The notes: generated from the letters alone by a model not told the origin. Positions 1 to 5,800 are shown, counted from the stretch's first letter. The stretch is DNA of 8,173 nt from CAZKZZ01 sp964557375 (GCA_964557375.1 CAZKZZ010000169.1:1-8173); one strand, 5' to 3'. A program made the numbers and translations.

Positions 1-1752
1 CTGTTCGATCGATGAGTTGAACTGCCCGAACATGAGGTTTAGGGATGAGACCATCTCGGAGAATGATTTGCCCAATGCGTCCTGTTCCGAAGAGACGGAA
101 GCTTCTACTTTGAGGTTCTTGCCGGCGATCTCTTCTGCTATGTTTACCTTCTCGTTCTGATATTCGATAAGATTAGAGAACGATTTTCCGATCATCCCCA
201 GCTCATCAATACGGGTGTTGATCCGTTCAATGTCATGCTGGTTAATGCCTGTCATTTGGATATCGCCGATGGCAAGTCTGTTCGCACCCTGTACGATCAG
301 CATAATCGGCTTGGATATGGTCCTCGAGAAGAGAACGGCAATAACAATAGAGATAACCACCATTACCAGCGCACTGATGACGATAAACATGATGAGGTTG
401 TTGATCGGGGCGCGCACTTCCGCTTCGTCTATCTCAGCGAGCAGGCCCCAGGTGGTACCGAATATATCGACCGGTGTGTATGCGGAGAGAACCGGATTGC
501 CGTTATAGTCTATAATGATTTTTTGGTCTGATTCCCCGGACAATGCGGCTTTCGCTGCCTCGGTTTCTACACTTCCCTTTGAGGGGTCGGCAAACGATGC
601 TTCTACTGAACGGTTCTCCGGGTCGAGATAGGAGTCGGAACGCATCAAATGGTCAGGACCTACTAAGTATGTCTCTCCGGTTTCACCCATACCGGCACGC
701 TCTCTCATTATATCATTGATCTCTTTGAGAGAGAGCTGTAAGGCAACAATCAATTCTACTTCCCCGTTGTGAATGACCGGCTCAGCTATAAACGATGCCG
801 GAGCGCCTCCGGAAGGTTCGTATGGAGCAAAATCGGCGAAAGAGAACTCTTTGGTTTCGAGCGCTTTTCTGGTAACGTCTCCCAATCCGGAATCGGAATA
901 CTCTCCGTTTAGAATATCGGCCCCGTAATCAGCCTCTTTTGTAACGGTATAGAACACCGTCCCGTTGGGATGGATGAGGAACAGATCGTAATAATGAAAC
1001 TTTTCCATATAATCATAGAAGATGTCTTCTTCGGCACCCTCGAGTTTTATGGCAATTGCCTCTTCGAAGTCCTTTTTCGTGATCATTACCCAGTCCCGTC
1101 CGGGAATATCGACCGGTTCATACACAACCATGGACAATCTTCCGGCGCTGTCGGTAAATACCTCGGTTCCGCTCTCGCCTGCAAATGCCTGCTGGATATA
1201 CTCCACCGATTCTGCGACTTCAGTCTGGTCGGCACCGAATACAAAAGCGCCATCACCCATGGTCTCCATGTCACTTCGAAAATAATATCTTCCGTTTTCA
1301 TGGGACATGAGATAGGTCTCTCCAGTCTGCCCCATAGAAACTCTCGACTGTACGATCGCATTCATCCGTTGATGGACCGGCCCCCCCGGAGTAAGCATCT
1401 CATTGGTTACCATATTGTCCTGAAAGTAACGCTCGACCTCCGCTTTTTTGAGCTTTTGGATGGAGGTAAGTTCCTTGAGTGCTTCTTCTTCGAGGATTTT
1501 CACTGTCTCCATCAGGTAATCCATCTCTTCCTGATGCCCCTGGAAGGATACGGTGAGTTGGTTCTTTTTTGTCTCCCGCATCGCTTCGAGCTGGTCGAAA
1601 TTTGCGGCCATCAACGCGTCCGATGACTGCATAATGGAGAGCACGGTGACCGCTCCAATCGATATAATGACTACGACAACGAAAATTAATGTAATCTTAC
1701 CGCCGATACTTTTTAAAAATGATACCTTGTTATTGGTATTATTGGCTTTCAT
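1..1752 (-). CDS. Methyl-accepting chemotaxis protein with tandem Cache sensor (3' end cut off by window)
   Basis: Membrane chemoreceptor that would sense a small extracellular ligand and signal through CheW/CheA. The frame is open from ATG 1752 to the left edge (584 residues). GGAGG lies 6 bases before the ATG and the upstream cheW stop abuts that site. Residues 19-41 are a membrane helix (run VVVVII). Residues 42-449 are the periplasmic sensor. Residues 451-476 are a second membrane helix, and from about 477 a HAMP domain begins (SRTISKPI). The region after it looks like a second HAMP-like linker (DALGKSFSEM). The methylated signalling hairpin is not in the window, so the MCP call rests on the sensor family and the adjacent cheW. 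A sensor kinase or cyclase output remains possible. The sensor contains two related modules: MGQTGETYL (140-148) with YEPVDIPGRDW (211-221), and MGETGETYL (355-363) with YTPVDIFGTTW (425-435). Between them, YYDLFLIHPNGTVFYT marks another Cache-like segment. Confidence 0.85.
   Translation of the reverse strand, partial: MKANNTNNKVSFLKSIGGKITLIFVVVVIISIGAVTVLSIMQSSDALMAANFDQLEAMRETKKNQLTVSFQGHQEEMDYLMETVKILEEEALKELTSIQKLKKAEVERYFQDNMVTNEMLTPGGPVHQRMNAIVQSRVSMGQTGETYLMSHENGRYYFRSDMETMGDGAFVFGADQTEVAESVEYIQQAFAGESGTEVFTDSAGRLSMVVYEPVDIPGRDWVMITKKDFEEAIAIKLEGAEEDIFYDYMEKFHYYDLFLIHPNGTVFYTVTKEADYGADILNGEYSDSGLGDVTRKALETKEFSFADFAPYEPSGGAPASFIAEPVIHNGEVELIVALQLSLKEINDIMRERAGMGETGETYLVGPDHLMRSDSYLDPENRSVEASFADPSKGSVETEAAKAALSGESDQKIIIDYNGNPVLSAYTPVDIFGTTWGLLAEIDEAEVRAPINNLIMFIVISALVMVVISIVIAVLFSRTISKPIMLIVQGANRLAIGDIQMTGINQHDIERINTRIDELGMIGKSFSNLIEYQNEKVNIAEEIAGKNLKVEASVSSEQDALGKSFSEMVSSLNLMFGQFNSSIEQ
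1381..1387. repeat. C7/G7 homopolymer inside the chemoreceptor gene
   Basis: Seven consecutive C on the plus strand (seven G in the coding strand) encode the Thr-Pro-Gly-Gly-Pro stretch around residues 121-125 of the chemoreceptor. The frame is intact as read here. It is the longest G/C run I noticed in the window, but it is shorter than typical phase-variable tracts. Confidence 0.6.
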
Positions 1753-1762
1753 AAGTTCCTCC

Positions 1763-2266
1763 TTATTGAGCCTTTGCTTTTATTTCATTAACGTCGGTAT
1801 CCTGAAGCAGCTTTGATACATCGAGTAAGATCTTGACTTCGTCGTTTACTTTCCCGATACCGGCTATATAATGTTCTCTTCCTGATTCACTCTTAAATTC
1901 GGGGGGTGGTTCAATGTTGTTTTCAGGAATGTCCTCTACTTCAGAGACGGTGTCGACGATGAGTCCTATATTGGTCTCTCGGATTCTGGTGATGATCACA
2001 CAGGTCCTGTCATCGTATTCCCGCTCTTCCATGCCGAAATTGATTCTAAGGTCGATAACCGGGATAACCTGTCCCCGGAGATTGATCACCCCTTTCACAT
2101 AGTCGGGCATATCAGGTACTGCTACAATGGGCTGCATCTCTTCGATAGATTGGACCATAGCAATATTTATCCCGTATTCCTCTTTTCCTAACTTAAACAG
2201 AAGATATTTGTTCTCCTGGTCCGCTTCGTCATCGACGTCAATAAACATAGTATCTTCATCAGCCAT
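1763..2266 (-). CDS. cheW: Chemotaxis coupling protein CheW
   Basis: Cytoplasmic scaffold that links chemoreceptors to the CheA kinase. The protein is 167 residues, a normal CheW length. It has a short acidic N-terminal extension (about residues 1-18), then the CheW fold beginning YLLFKLGKEEYGI. The hallmark segment follows: MPDYVKGVINLRGQVIPVIDLR (about 53-74), the receptor/kinase-binding strand region. Near the end, YIAGIGKVNDEVKILLDVSKLL is the usual closing strand pair. The ATG at 2266 is preceded by AAGGAGGAA, a strong ribosome site. The gene overlaps the end of the upstream receiver gene by 8 bp, and its stop TAA runs into the ribosome site of the downstream chemoreceptor (10-bp gap). 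The three are therefore very probably cotranscribed and translationally coupled. No CheA, CheR or CheB is present in the window, so the partner kinase must be encoded elsewhere. Confidence 0.95.
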   Translation of the reverse strand: MADEDTMFIDVDDEADQENKYLLFKLGKEEYGINIAMVQSIEEMQPIVAVPDMPDYVKGVINLRGQVIPVIDLRINFGMEEREYDDRTCVIITRIRETNIGLIVDTVSEVEDIPENNIEPPPEFKSESGREHYIAGIGKVNDEVKILLDVSKLLQDTDVNEIKAKAQ

Positions 2267-2633
2267 AACTTCCTCCTTGCTTTACAGTATTGAGTACATC
2301 GAGTATTCGTTCATACTCGTTTGATTTATCAAAAAAATAGTGTGCGCCTAACTCGATGCTTTTCTTTTTGTTATTCTCCGAAGCAAAGTTTGTAAGCACA
2401 ATCGTTGTCAGAGAGAGGTTTTTATCTTGTATGAATTTTAGGACATCGAATCCGGTCCCGCCCGGCATCTGGATATCGAGGATAACGACATCCGGATTTG
2501 CACTGGTCAACTGTTCGATGGTGGAAGGTACGTCCTGTGATACGAGTACGCTGGATATCGTTTTTACAGAGGAGAGCAGTTTTCTCAGGTTCATTCTGAT
2601 GAGGGTGGAATCATCGGCTATCAGCACTTTCAT
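2259..2633 (-). CDS. Single-domain response regulator (stand-alone receiver)
   Basis: A 124-residue receiver domain with no output domain. It has the acidic pair D7-D8 (LIADDS), phospho-acceptor Asp53 (VVILDIQMPG), the switch Thr81 (VLTN) and Lys103 (FFDKS). All canonical residues are present, so it should be phosphorylatable. The C-terminal half (VLTNFAS...LGAHYFFDKSNEYERI) resembles the small 'FFDKS' receivers found near NarL-type systems more than classical CheY, so I do not assign cheY. Its overlap with cheW suggests a role in chemotaxis signalling, as a CheY-like output or phosphate sink, but the kinase beside it could also be its donor. ATG 2633 directly begins the first strand. The only ribosome-like GAGG is 14 bases upstream, which is rather far, so translation may be weak. 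No alternative in-frame ATG lies upstream. Confidence 0.9.
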   Translation of the reverse strand: MKVLIADDSTLIRMNLRKLLSSVKTISSVLVSQDVPSTIEQLTSANPDVVILDIQMPGGTGFDVLKFIQDKNLSLTTIVLTNFASENNKKKSIELGAHYFFDKSNEYERILDVLNTVKQGGSYG

Positions 2634-2675
2634 AACGTCGTCTTTTACCTCATGATGAAGTATAGGGTGTTAGCG

Positions 2676-2703
2676 ATAATAGCGGTATCACAGAAATTGT
2701 TAT
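2676..2703 (-). promoter_or_regulatory. Candidate promoter for the receiver-cheW-chemoreceptor operon
   Basis: Read on the minus strand there is a -35-like ATAACA (2703-2698), 16 bases, then a -10-like TATTAT (2681-2676), about 43 bases before the ATG at 2633. The -35-like element sits in one arm of the dyad at 2686-2704, so a protein bound there would overlap polymerase. I found no sigma-28-type motif (TAAA...GCCGATAA). The call rests on position and weak consensus only. Confidence 0.3.
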
Positions 2704-2704
2704 T
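2686..2704. promoter_or_regulatory. Operator-like dyad copy 1 upstream of the receiver gene
   Basis: TATCACA-gaaat-TGTTATT is an imperfect 19-bp dyad, with 5 of 7 arm positions symmetric. Its core of 13 bases (ACAGAAATTGTTA, 2690-2702) is repeated exactly in the dyad at 2709-2727, 23 bp away. On the minus strand the hairpin is not followed by a T-run, so it would not terminate the upstream two-component operon. Confidence 0.5.
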
Positions 2705-2708
2705 TTTT

Positions 2709-2727
2709 TGTAACAGAAATTGTTACA
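2709..2727. promoter_or_regulatory. Operator-like dyad copy 2, perfect 7-bp arms
   Basis: TGTAACA-gaaat-TGTTACA is a perfect inverted repeat in the 102-bp gap between the NarL-type regulator stop (2736) and the receiver gene start (2633). Together with the copy at 2686-2704 it forms a direct repeat of dyads 23 bp centre to centre, roughly two helical turns, as seen for cooperative operators. The bound protein is unknown. The adjacent NarL-type regulator or the Crp/Fnr protein are obvious candidates. On the minus strand the stem is followed by A, not T, so it is not an intrinsic terminator in that direction. Confidence 0.55.
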
Positions 2728-2735
2728 TGTTTATA

Positions 2736-3368
2736 TTAATCGATGAGGTGGTTTGTCATAACGTATTGGACCAGCTCGACGTTCGAATGCAGGTCCATTT
2801 TTTCAAAAATGCGTCTTCGATAGGTATTGACGGTGTTAACACTCAAGGAGAGGGTCTCGGCAATTTCGTTTATGCTCTTGCCGCCTCCGATAAGGAGCAG
2901 TATCTGAAACTCACGGTCGGAGAGACGTTTATGGGGGGAAGCTGCTGTTCCCTGATCAAATGAAGAGGCCAGCTGTTCCGCCAATGTATCGCTTACGTAA
3001 TGGCCTCCGGCATACACTTTCCGAATGGCTTTTACCAGTTCATCAGGGGCTTGTTCTTTGGTTATATACCCGGATGCACCGTTTTGCAGCGCCCGCACCG
3101 CGTAACGGTCTTCCGGATGCATACTCAAAACCAGTACTTTGCACTCAGGATACACCGGTTTGAGCTCTTTCAATATATCAAGCCCGTCTTTATCGGGGAG
3201 GCTGATATCGAGTATGAGCACATCGAATGGGGTTTTTCCCAAAAGGGAAAACAGCGCAGCGCTGTTCTCTGCTTCTCCTGCCAGTGCAATATCTGCTTCC
3301 CGTTCGATGAGTTTCTTAAACCCTTCACGAATGAGATTGTGATCGTCTGCAATAACAACGGTAATCAC
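2736..3368 (-). CDS. NarL/FixJ-family DNA-binding response regulator
   Basis: Cytoplasmic transcription factor of 210 residues, normal for the family. Residues 1-118 are a receiver: D8-D9 (VVIADDHNLIREG), phospho-acceptor Asp54 (LILDISLPDKDG), Ser82 (VLSMH) and Lys104 (YITKEQ). Residues 146-205 are a LuxR-type helix-turn-helix: LSDREFQILLLIGGGKSINEIAETL, then LSVNTVNTYRRRIFEKM with the recognition helix. The start is GTG (3368-3366), preceded by GGAGG with a 4-base gap. It overlaps the kinase stop in a GTGA junction (3368-3365), the usual coupling of a cognate kinase-regulator pair. Phosphorylation by that kinase is inferred from the overlap and the family match (HisKA_3 kinases pair with NarL-type regulators). 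Target genes are not known; the TAACA/TGTTA dyads before its own operon and before the receiver-cheW operon are plausible sites. Confidence 0.94.
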   Translation of the reverse strand: MITVVIADDHNLIREGFKKLIEREADIALAGEAENSAALFSLLGKTPFDVLILDISLPDKDGLDILKELKPVYPECKVLVLSMHPEDRYAVRALQNGASGYITKEQAPDELVKAIRKVYAGGHYVSDTLAEQLASSFDQGTAASPHKRLSDREFQILLLIGGGKSINEIAETLSLSVNTVNTYRRRIFEKMDLHSNVELVQYVMTNHLID

Positions 3369-4426
3369 GAATCCTCCGACTCCAGAGGGATGCGAAGTGC
3401 GACTGTTGTTCCGGACTCCGGCCCACTTTCTATTGTAACTGTTCCATTGCAGGAAAAAGCCCGCTCCTGCATGCTCATTATACCAAATGAATGGAGATGA
3501 TTGTCACTGGAAGTCTTGAATCCGACACCGTTGTCCCGGATATCAACGGCGAGATCGTTGTTCTCCTTTTTCACGGTCAAGAATACCTTTGATGCCTGGG
3601 CATGCCTCGCACAGTTGGTAAGCGCTTCCTGTACAATACGGAATACTGCAAGAGACTGCTCCTTGGAAAGTTCAAAATCCCGCTCGGGAGCGTCAAAGAT
3701 AACAGGGACACCGGAATATTTTTGGAATTCACCCGCCTGCCATTCCAGTGCTTCTACGATTGTCGAGGTATCGAGTACATCCGGTCTCAGCTCTTTGGAT
3801 AATTCCCGCACTTTTTTTACGGTCATGTCGAGAATCATTCGCATCTCCTCGATTGTACTGATCACCTCGGGTTTGTCCTCTACATCCTTCCTGATAAGGG
3901 AGAGATTCATCTTCAATGCGGTGAGGGCCTGGCCTAAATCATCGTGTATTTCACGAGCAATATAAGCGTTCTGCTCTTCTCTTAAGCTTTGGAGATGGCC
4001 GGAGAGTTCACGGTAACGTGATTCACTTTCCGTCAACTCCCGCTCCGCGTGCTTGAGTTTAAATGCCATTCTCACTGTGGCAAGGAGAAACTGTTCATTC
4101 CCCGGTGCTTTTTGCACATATCCATATTTTGTAATTTGTTCCGTTTTTGCGAGCGTCTCCTCGTCCGTATGGCCCGAATGGAATACGATAGGGATGTTGT
4201 ATTGTTGAAATATCTTTTTAGCAGCAAACGTTCCGTCGAGCCTGTCGTGGCCCAAATCAATGTCCATGAGAATGAGATCGGGAAGTTCCTGTTCGTTTTC
4301 TAAGAGACGGTATATCTCGTCTACTGATTTGGCTGTGGCAACATCATAACCGTTTTTTTCGAGTACTTTTGCGGTATTGAGGACTATTATCGCCTCATCA
4401 TCGACAACCAGCACCTTCTGTTTCAT
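3365..4426 (-). CDS. Soluble receiver-histidine kinase (NarX/DegS-type, HisKA_3)
   Basis: Hybrid kinase without membrane segments. Numbering below is from a TTG at 4432 in the same frame; subtract 2 for the ATG at 4426, which I prefer. Residues 1-125 are a receiver: D11-D12 (VVDDE), phospho-acceptor Asp57 (LILMDIDLG), Ser86 (FHSGHT) and Lys108 (YVQKAP). A short coiled linker follows (about 126-155, HAERELTESESRYREL). The dimerisation/phosphorylation domain has catalytic His163 in AREIHDDLGQALTALKMNL. The ATPase domain has an N-box QEALTNCARHA (269-279), DNGVGF (300-305) and SFGIMSMQERA (315-325). Because the receiver precedes the kinase and no sensor domain is visible, the input is probably phosphate from another kinase, so this acts as a relay. 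It ends in a 4-bp overlap with its NarL-type partner. The receiver style resembles spirochaete hybrid kinases. No clear ribosome site precedes ATG 4426, fitting a leaderless transcript. Confidence 0.93.
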   Translation of the reverse strand: MKQKVLVVDDEAIIVLNTAKVLEKNGYDVATAKSVDEIYRLLENEQELPDLILMDIDLGHDRLDGTFAAKKIFQQYNIPIVFHSGHTDEETLAKTEQITKYGYVQKAPGNEQFLLATVRMAFKLKHAERELTESESRYRELSGHLQSLREEQNAYIAREIHDDLGQALTALKMNLSLIRKDVEDKPEVISTIEEMRMILDMTVKKVRELSKELRPDVLDTSTIVEALEWQAGEFQKYSGVPVIFDAPERDFELSKEQSLAVFRIVQEALTNCARHAQASKVFLTVKKENNDLAVDIRDNGVGFKTSSDNHLHSFGIMSMQERAFSCNGTVTIESGPESGTTVALRIPLESEDS

Positions 4427-4433
4427 ACTCAAA

Positions 4434-4442
4434 ATTATAACA
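4434..4442 (-). promoter_or_regulatory. Extended -10 promoter for the kinase-regulator operon
   Basis: On the minus strand TGTTATAAT matches the extended -10 consensus (TG-n-TATAAT) exactly. A weak -35-like TTGCGT lies 16 bases upstream (4461-4456). Only 7 bases (4433-4427) separate the hexamer from the ATG at 4426, so transcription would begin at or within a base or two of the start codon. No Shine-Dalgarno sequence is seen in that gap. The hexamer is embedded in one arm of the dyad at 4436-4456. Confidence 0.5.
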
Positions 4443-4456
4443 ATTCTTCTGTTATA
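4436..4456. promoter_or_regulatory. Operator-like dyad overlapping the kinase promoter
   Basis: TATAACA-N7-TGTTATA with perfect 7-bp arms (4436-4442 and 4450-4456), lying in the 45-bp gap between fxsA and the kinase. Its inner part (TAACA-attcttc-TGTTA) resembles the two dyads before the receiver gene (TAACA-atttc-TGTTA read on the minus strand), but with a 7-base rather than 5-base spacer. Since one arm coincides with the extended -10, some of the symmetry could be accidental. If it is a true operator, binding would block polymerase. Confidence 0.45.
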
Positions 4457-4471
4457 CGCAACGTATTTTTC

Positions 4472-4936
4472 TTATTTCTTGTCGAAAGACTCGGCATCAT
4501 CATTCTCGGATTCCGGGTTTACCCGTTTCATTCTCGGTTCGTAGAACATATTTGAAAATTGGTAATTTTTACGCTCCATCATTGATGTAAACCGTTTTTT
4601 CAGCCAGTTCCTATAAAGCCGGCGGGTACCCGGAAAAAGCAGAGAGAACCCGAATACATCGGTTATGATACCCGGTGTTATCAGCACGAAACCGGCTATG
4701 AGAACGAGTAATCCGTCCATCATCTTTTCGGCGGGAATCACACCCCGTTCCATTTCCATGCGGATGCTTTGCCAGATACCGGTTCCTTGTCTGCGGGTCA
4801 GTACCGCACCAAGGACTCCCGTAGCAATAACGATGGTAATCGTAGCGAGAGCACCGATGACCGTACCGATCTTGATAAGCAGGAAGAGCTCTACTAACGG
4901 GATAAGAGTAAACAGAAAAATTAAACGTATAAGCAT
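4472..4936 (-). CDS. fxsA: FxsA-family inner-membrane protein
   Basis: Small integral membrane protein of the FxsA family. In E. coli, overproduction of FxsA relieves F-plasmid exclusion of phage T7; its physiological role is unclear. The N-terminal helix begins MLIRLIFLFTLIPLVELFLLIKIG, and a second hydrophobic stretch follows (ALATITIVIATGVLGAVL). The family region RRQGTGIWQSIRMEMERG.IPAEKMMDGLLVLIAGFVLITPGIITDVFGF then leads into LLFPGTRRLYRNWLKKR. A charged cytoplasmic tail ends in acidic residues. I choose ATG 4936 (154 residues) because AAGGTG lies about 6 bases upstream. A GTG at 4945 in the same frame would put that ribosome site inside the gene. It sits between the Crp/Fnr gene (59 bp from stop 5005 to GTG 4945) and the kinase, all leftward. 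Confidence 0.9.
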   Translation of the reverse strand: MLIRLIFLFTLIPLVELFLLIKIGTVIGALATITIVIATGVLGAVLTRRQGTGIWQSIRMEMERGVIPAEKMMDGLLVLIAGFVLITPGIITDVFGFSLLFPGTRRLYRNWLKKRFTSMMERKNYQFSNMFYEPRMKRVNPESENDDAESFDKK

Positions 4937-4949
4937 TGTTTTCACCTTT

Positions 4950-4966
4950 TACCGGTTTAGCCGGTA
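4950..4966. promoter_or_regulatory. GC-rich dyad just upstream of the fxsA ribosome site
   Basis: TACCGG-tttag-CCGGTA is a perfect 6-bp inverted repeat with a 5-base loop. In the leftward transcript the stem ends 3 bases before the AGGTG ribosome site of fxsA. It is followed by A rather than a U-run, so it is not an intrinsic terminator. It could be a protein operator or an RNA stem affecting fxsA translation; the sequence does not decide. Confidence 0.4.
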
Positions 4967-4985
4967 TGTACAGAATATCGATGTG

Positions 4986-4998
4986 GAAATTAAATTTC
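4986..4998. promoter_or_regulatory. AT-rich palindrome between the Crp/Fnr gene and fxsA
   Basis: GAAATT-a-AATTTC is a perfect 6-bp inverted repeat around a single base, starting 7 bp beyond the Crp/Fnr stop. It may be a binding site for fxsA control. AT-rich palindromes of this size do arise by chance. Confidence 0.25.
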
Positions 4999-5004
4999 TA
5001 CCCG

Positions 5005-5703
5005 CTACTCCTCCTCCGCTATTTTCTCTAATGTGTCTCTGTTGAGTATATGGACAACATTTCCTTCCTGTACGAGGACCCCCTCCTTTGTTAGTTCGGA
5101 GAAGCATCTGGAAAGAGAAGGCCTGGCCACCCCGAAAATCTCAGCAAGGGTTTCTTTTGTGACCATGAGAGCAGGACTGTCCGTGTCCTGTTTGTTCGAT
5201 TGGTCCAAAAAATAGACAGCGAGCTTCTGTTTTATCGTAGAAAACTGAATGAGATAGAGTTTTTCAGCGAGGATTGTGAGCCTGTTCCCAATATCGTGAA
5301 GCATCTGTTCCATGAATATAGTACTTGATTTCATAAGCTCGAGGATACAAGTCCGGGGGATTTCGAAAATGGTTGTTTCAGTATCGGTGGTGAGCGTTAC
5401 CGGTAGATAATTATCGGGTGAAAAAAGAATAGCGGTGGCAATGGCCTCTCCCTGCCGCAGGGTTTCTACTTTTAGCACTTTACCTCGATAATCCTGGAAC
5501 TCAGCGATAACGTTCCCCGATAGTATTACCAGCAGTTTGTCATAATGGTCGCCTCGAAATGCGACGACAGCTCCGGGACCGTAACTCCGGGCAATGCAGC
5601 CGGTACGTGAAAGTATCCCCGAGAGATCGTTTTGTTCTACACCTTGAAAAAGCGGGCACTTCTTTAGGTGATGTAGTAAGTTTTTATCATCCATATCTCT
5701 CAT
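5005..5703 (-). CDS. Crp/Fnr-family transcriptional regulator
   Basis: Cytoplasmic sensor-regulator of 232 residues, typical for the family. Residues about 17-130 form the cyclic-nucleotide-like beta roll: CPLFQGVEQNDLSGIL, GPGAVVAFRGDHYDKLLVILSGNVIAEF, GEAIATAILFSPDNYLPVTL and TTIFEIPRTCILELM. A long dimerisation helix follows (about 128-165), then a winged helix-turn-helix (about 181-222): VTKETLAEIFGVARPSLSRCFSELTKEGVL, with recognition helix residues ARPSLSR. The beta roll lacks the RXS cAMP-binding signature of E. coli Crp. Its four cysteines (16, 36, 119, 200) are not the N-terminal cluster of Fnr. It is therefore neither a classic cAMP receptor nor a classic oxygen-sensing Fnr, and the ligand is unknown. 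The start is ambiguous: ATG 5703 or ATG 5694 (three residues shorter), neither with a well-spaced ribosome site. It is divergent from the carboxylase gene with 97 bp between starts, so it may regulate that gene. Confidence 0.93.
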   Translation of the reverse strand: MRDMDDKNLLHHLKKCPLFQGVEQNDLSGILSRTGCIARSYGPGAVVAFRGDHYDKLLVILSGNVIAEFQDYRGKVLKVETLRQGEAIATAILFSPDNYLPVTLTTDTETTIFEIPRTCILELMKSSTIFMEQMLHDIGNRLTILAEKLYLIQFSTIKQKLAVYFLDQSNKQDTDSPALMVTKETLAEIFGVARPSLSRCFSELTKEGVLVQEGNVVHILNRDTLEKIAEEE

Positions 5704-5744
5704 ATCTTCTCATAGAAGGGAAGGATAGGGCAATAAAGCGCATC

Positions 5745-5773
5745 TTGACAGCCGCACCTGCTCACTTTACCAT
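5745..5773 (+). promoter_or_regulatory. Candidate sigma-70 promoter for the carboxylase gene
   Basis: A perfect -35 TTGACA (5745-5750), a 17-base spacer, and a -10-like TACCAT (5768-5773, 4 of 6 matches) precede the carboxylase start by 27 bases. A GGAGG ribosome site (5791-5795) follows 5 bases before the GTG. The 97-bp divergent gap contains no obvious strong promoter toward the Crp/Fnr gene and no Crp-type palindrome that I could see. Confidence 0.5.
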
Positions 5774-5800
5774 GCCTTTTACAATCCAACGGAGGCTTTT

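Noticed and set aside
970..1626. 218-residue plus-strand open frame opposite the chemoreceptor
   Set aside because: It is antisense to a convincing chemoreceptor with clear domains, has no recognisable domain of its own, and lacks a good ribosome site; it is a shadow of codon bias.
2259..2633. Calling the lone receiver CheY
   Set aside because: The TNFAS...YFFDKS half differs from canonical CheY (which ends KP after the conserved Lys), so only position beside cheW supports the name.
2686..2727. Intrinsic terminator for the kinase-regulator operon
   Set aside because: The stems are followed by A-runs in the leftward transcript. The T-run (2703-2709) follows a stem only on the plus strand, where no gene ends. 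Operator sites are the better reading.
2833..2842. Perfect palindrome GTGTTAACAC resembling the dyad half sites
   Set aside because: It lies inside the helix-turn-helix coding region (SVNTVNT) and is explained by those codons.
3000..3965. Plus-strand frames of 166 and 154 residues opposite the NarL-type regulator and the kinase
   Set aside because: Both mirror strongly supported minus-strand genes and show no domain motifs.
5005..5703. Classic cAMP receptor protein or oxygen-sensing Fnr
   Set aside because: The cAMP-binding signature and the N-terminal cysteine cluster are not visible, so only the family-level call is kept.
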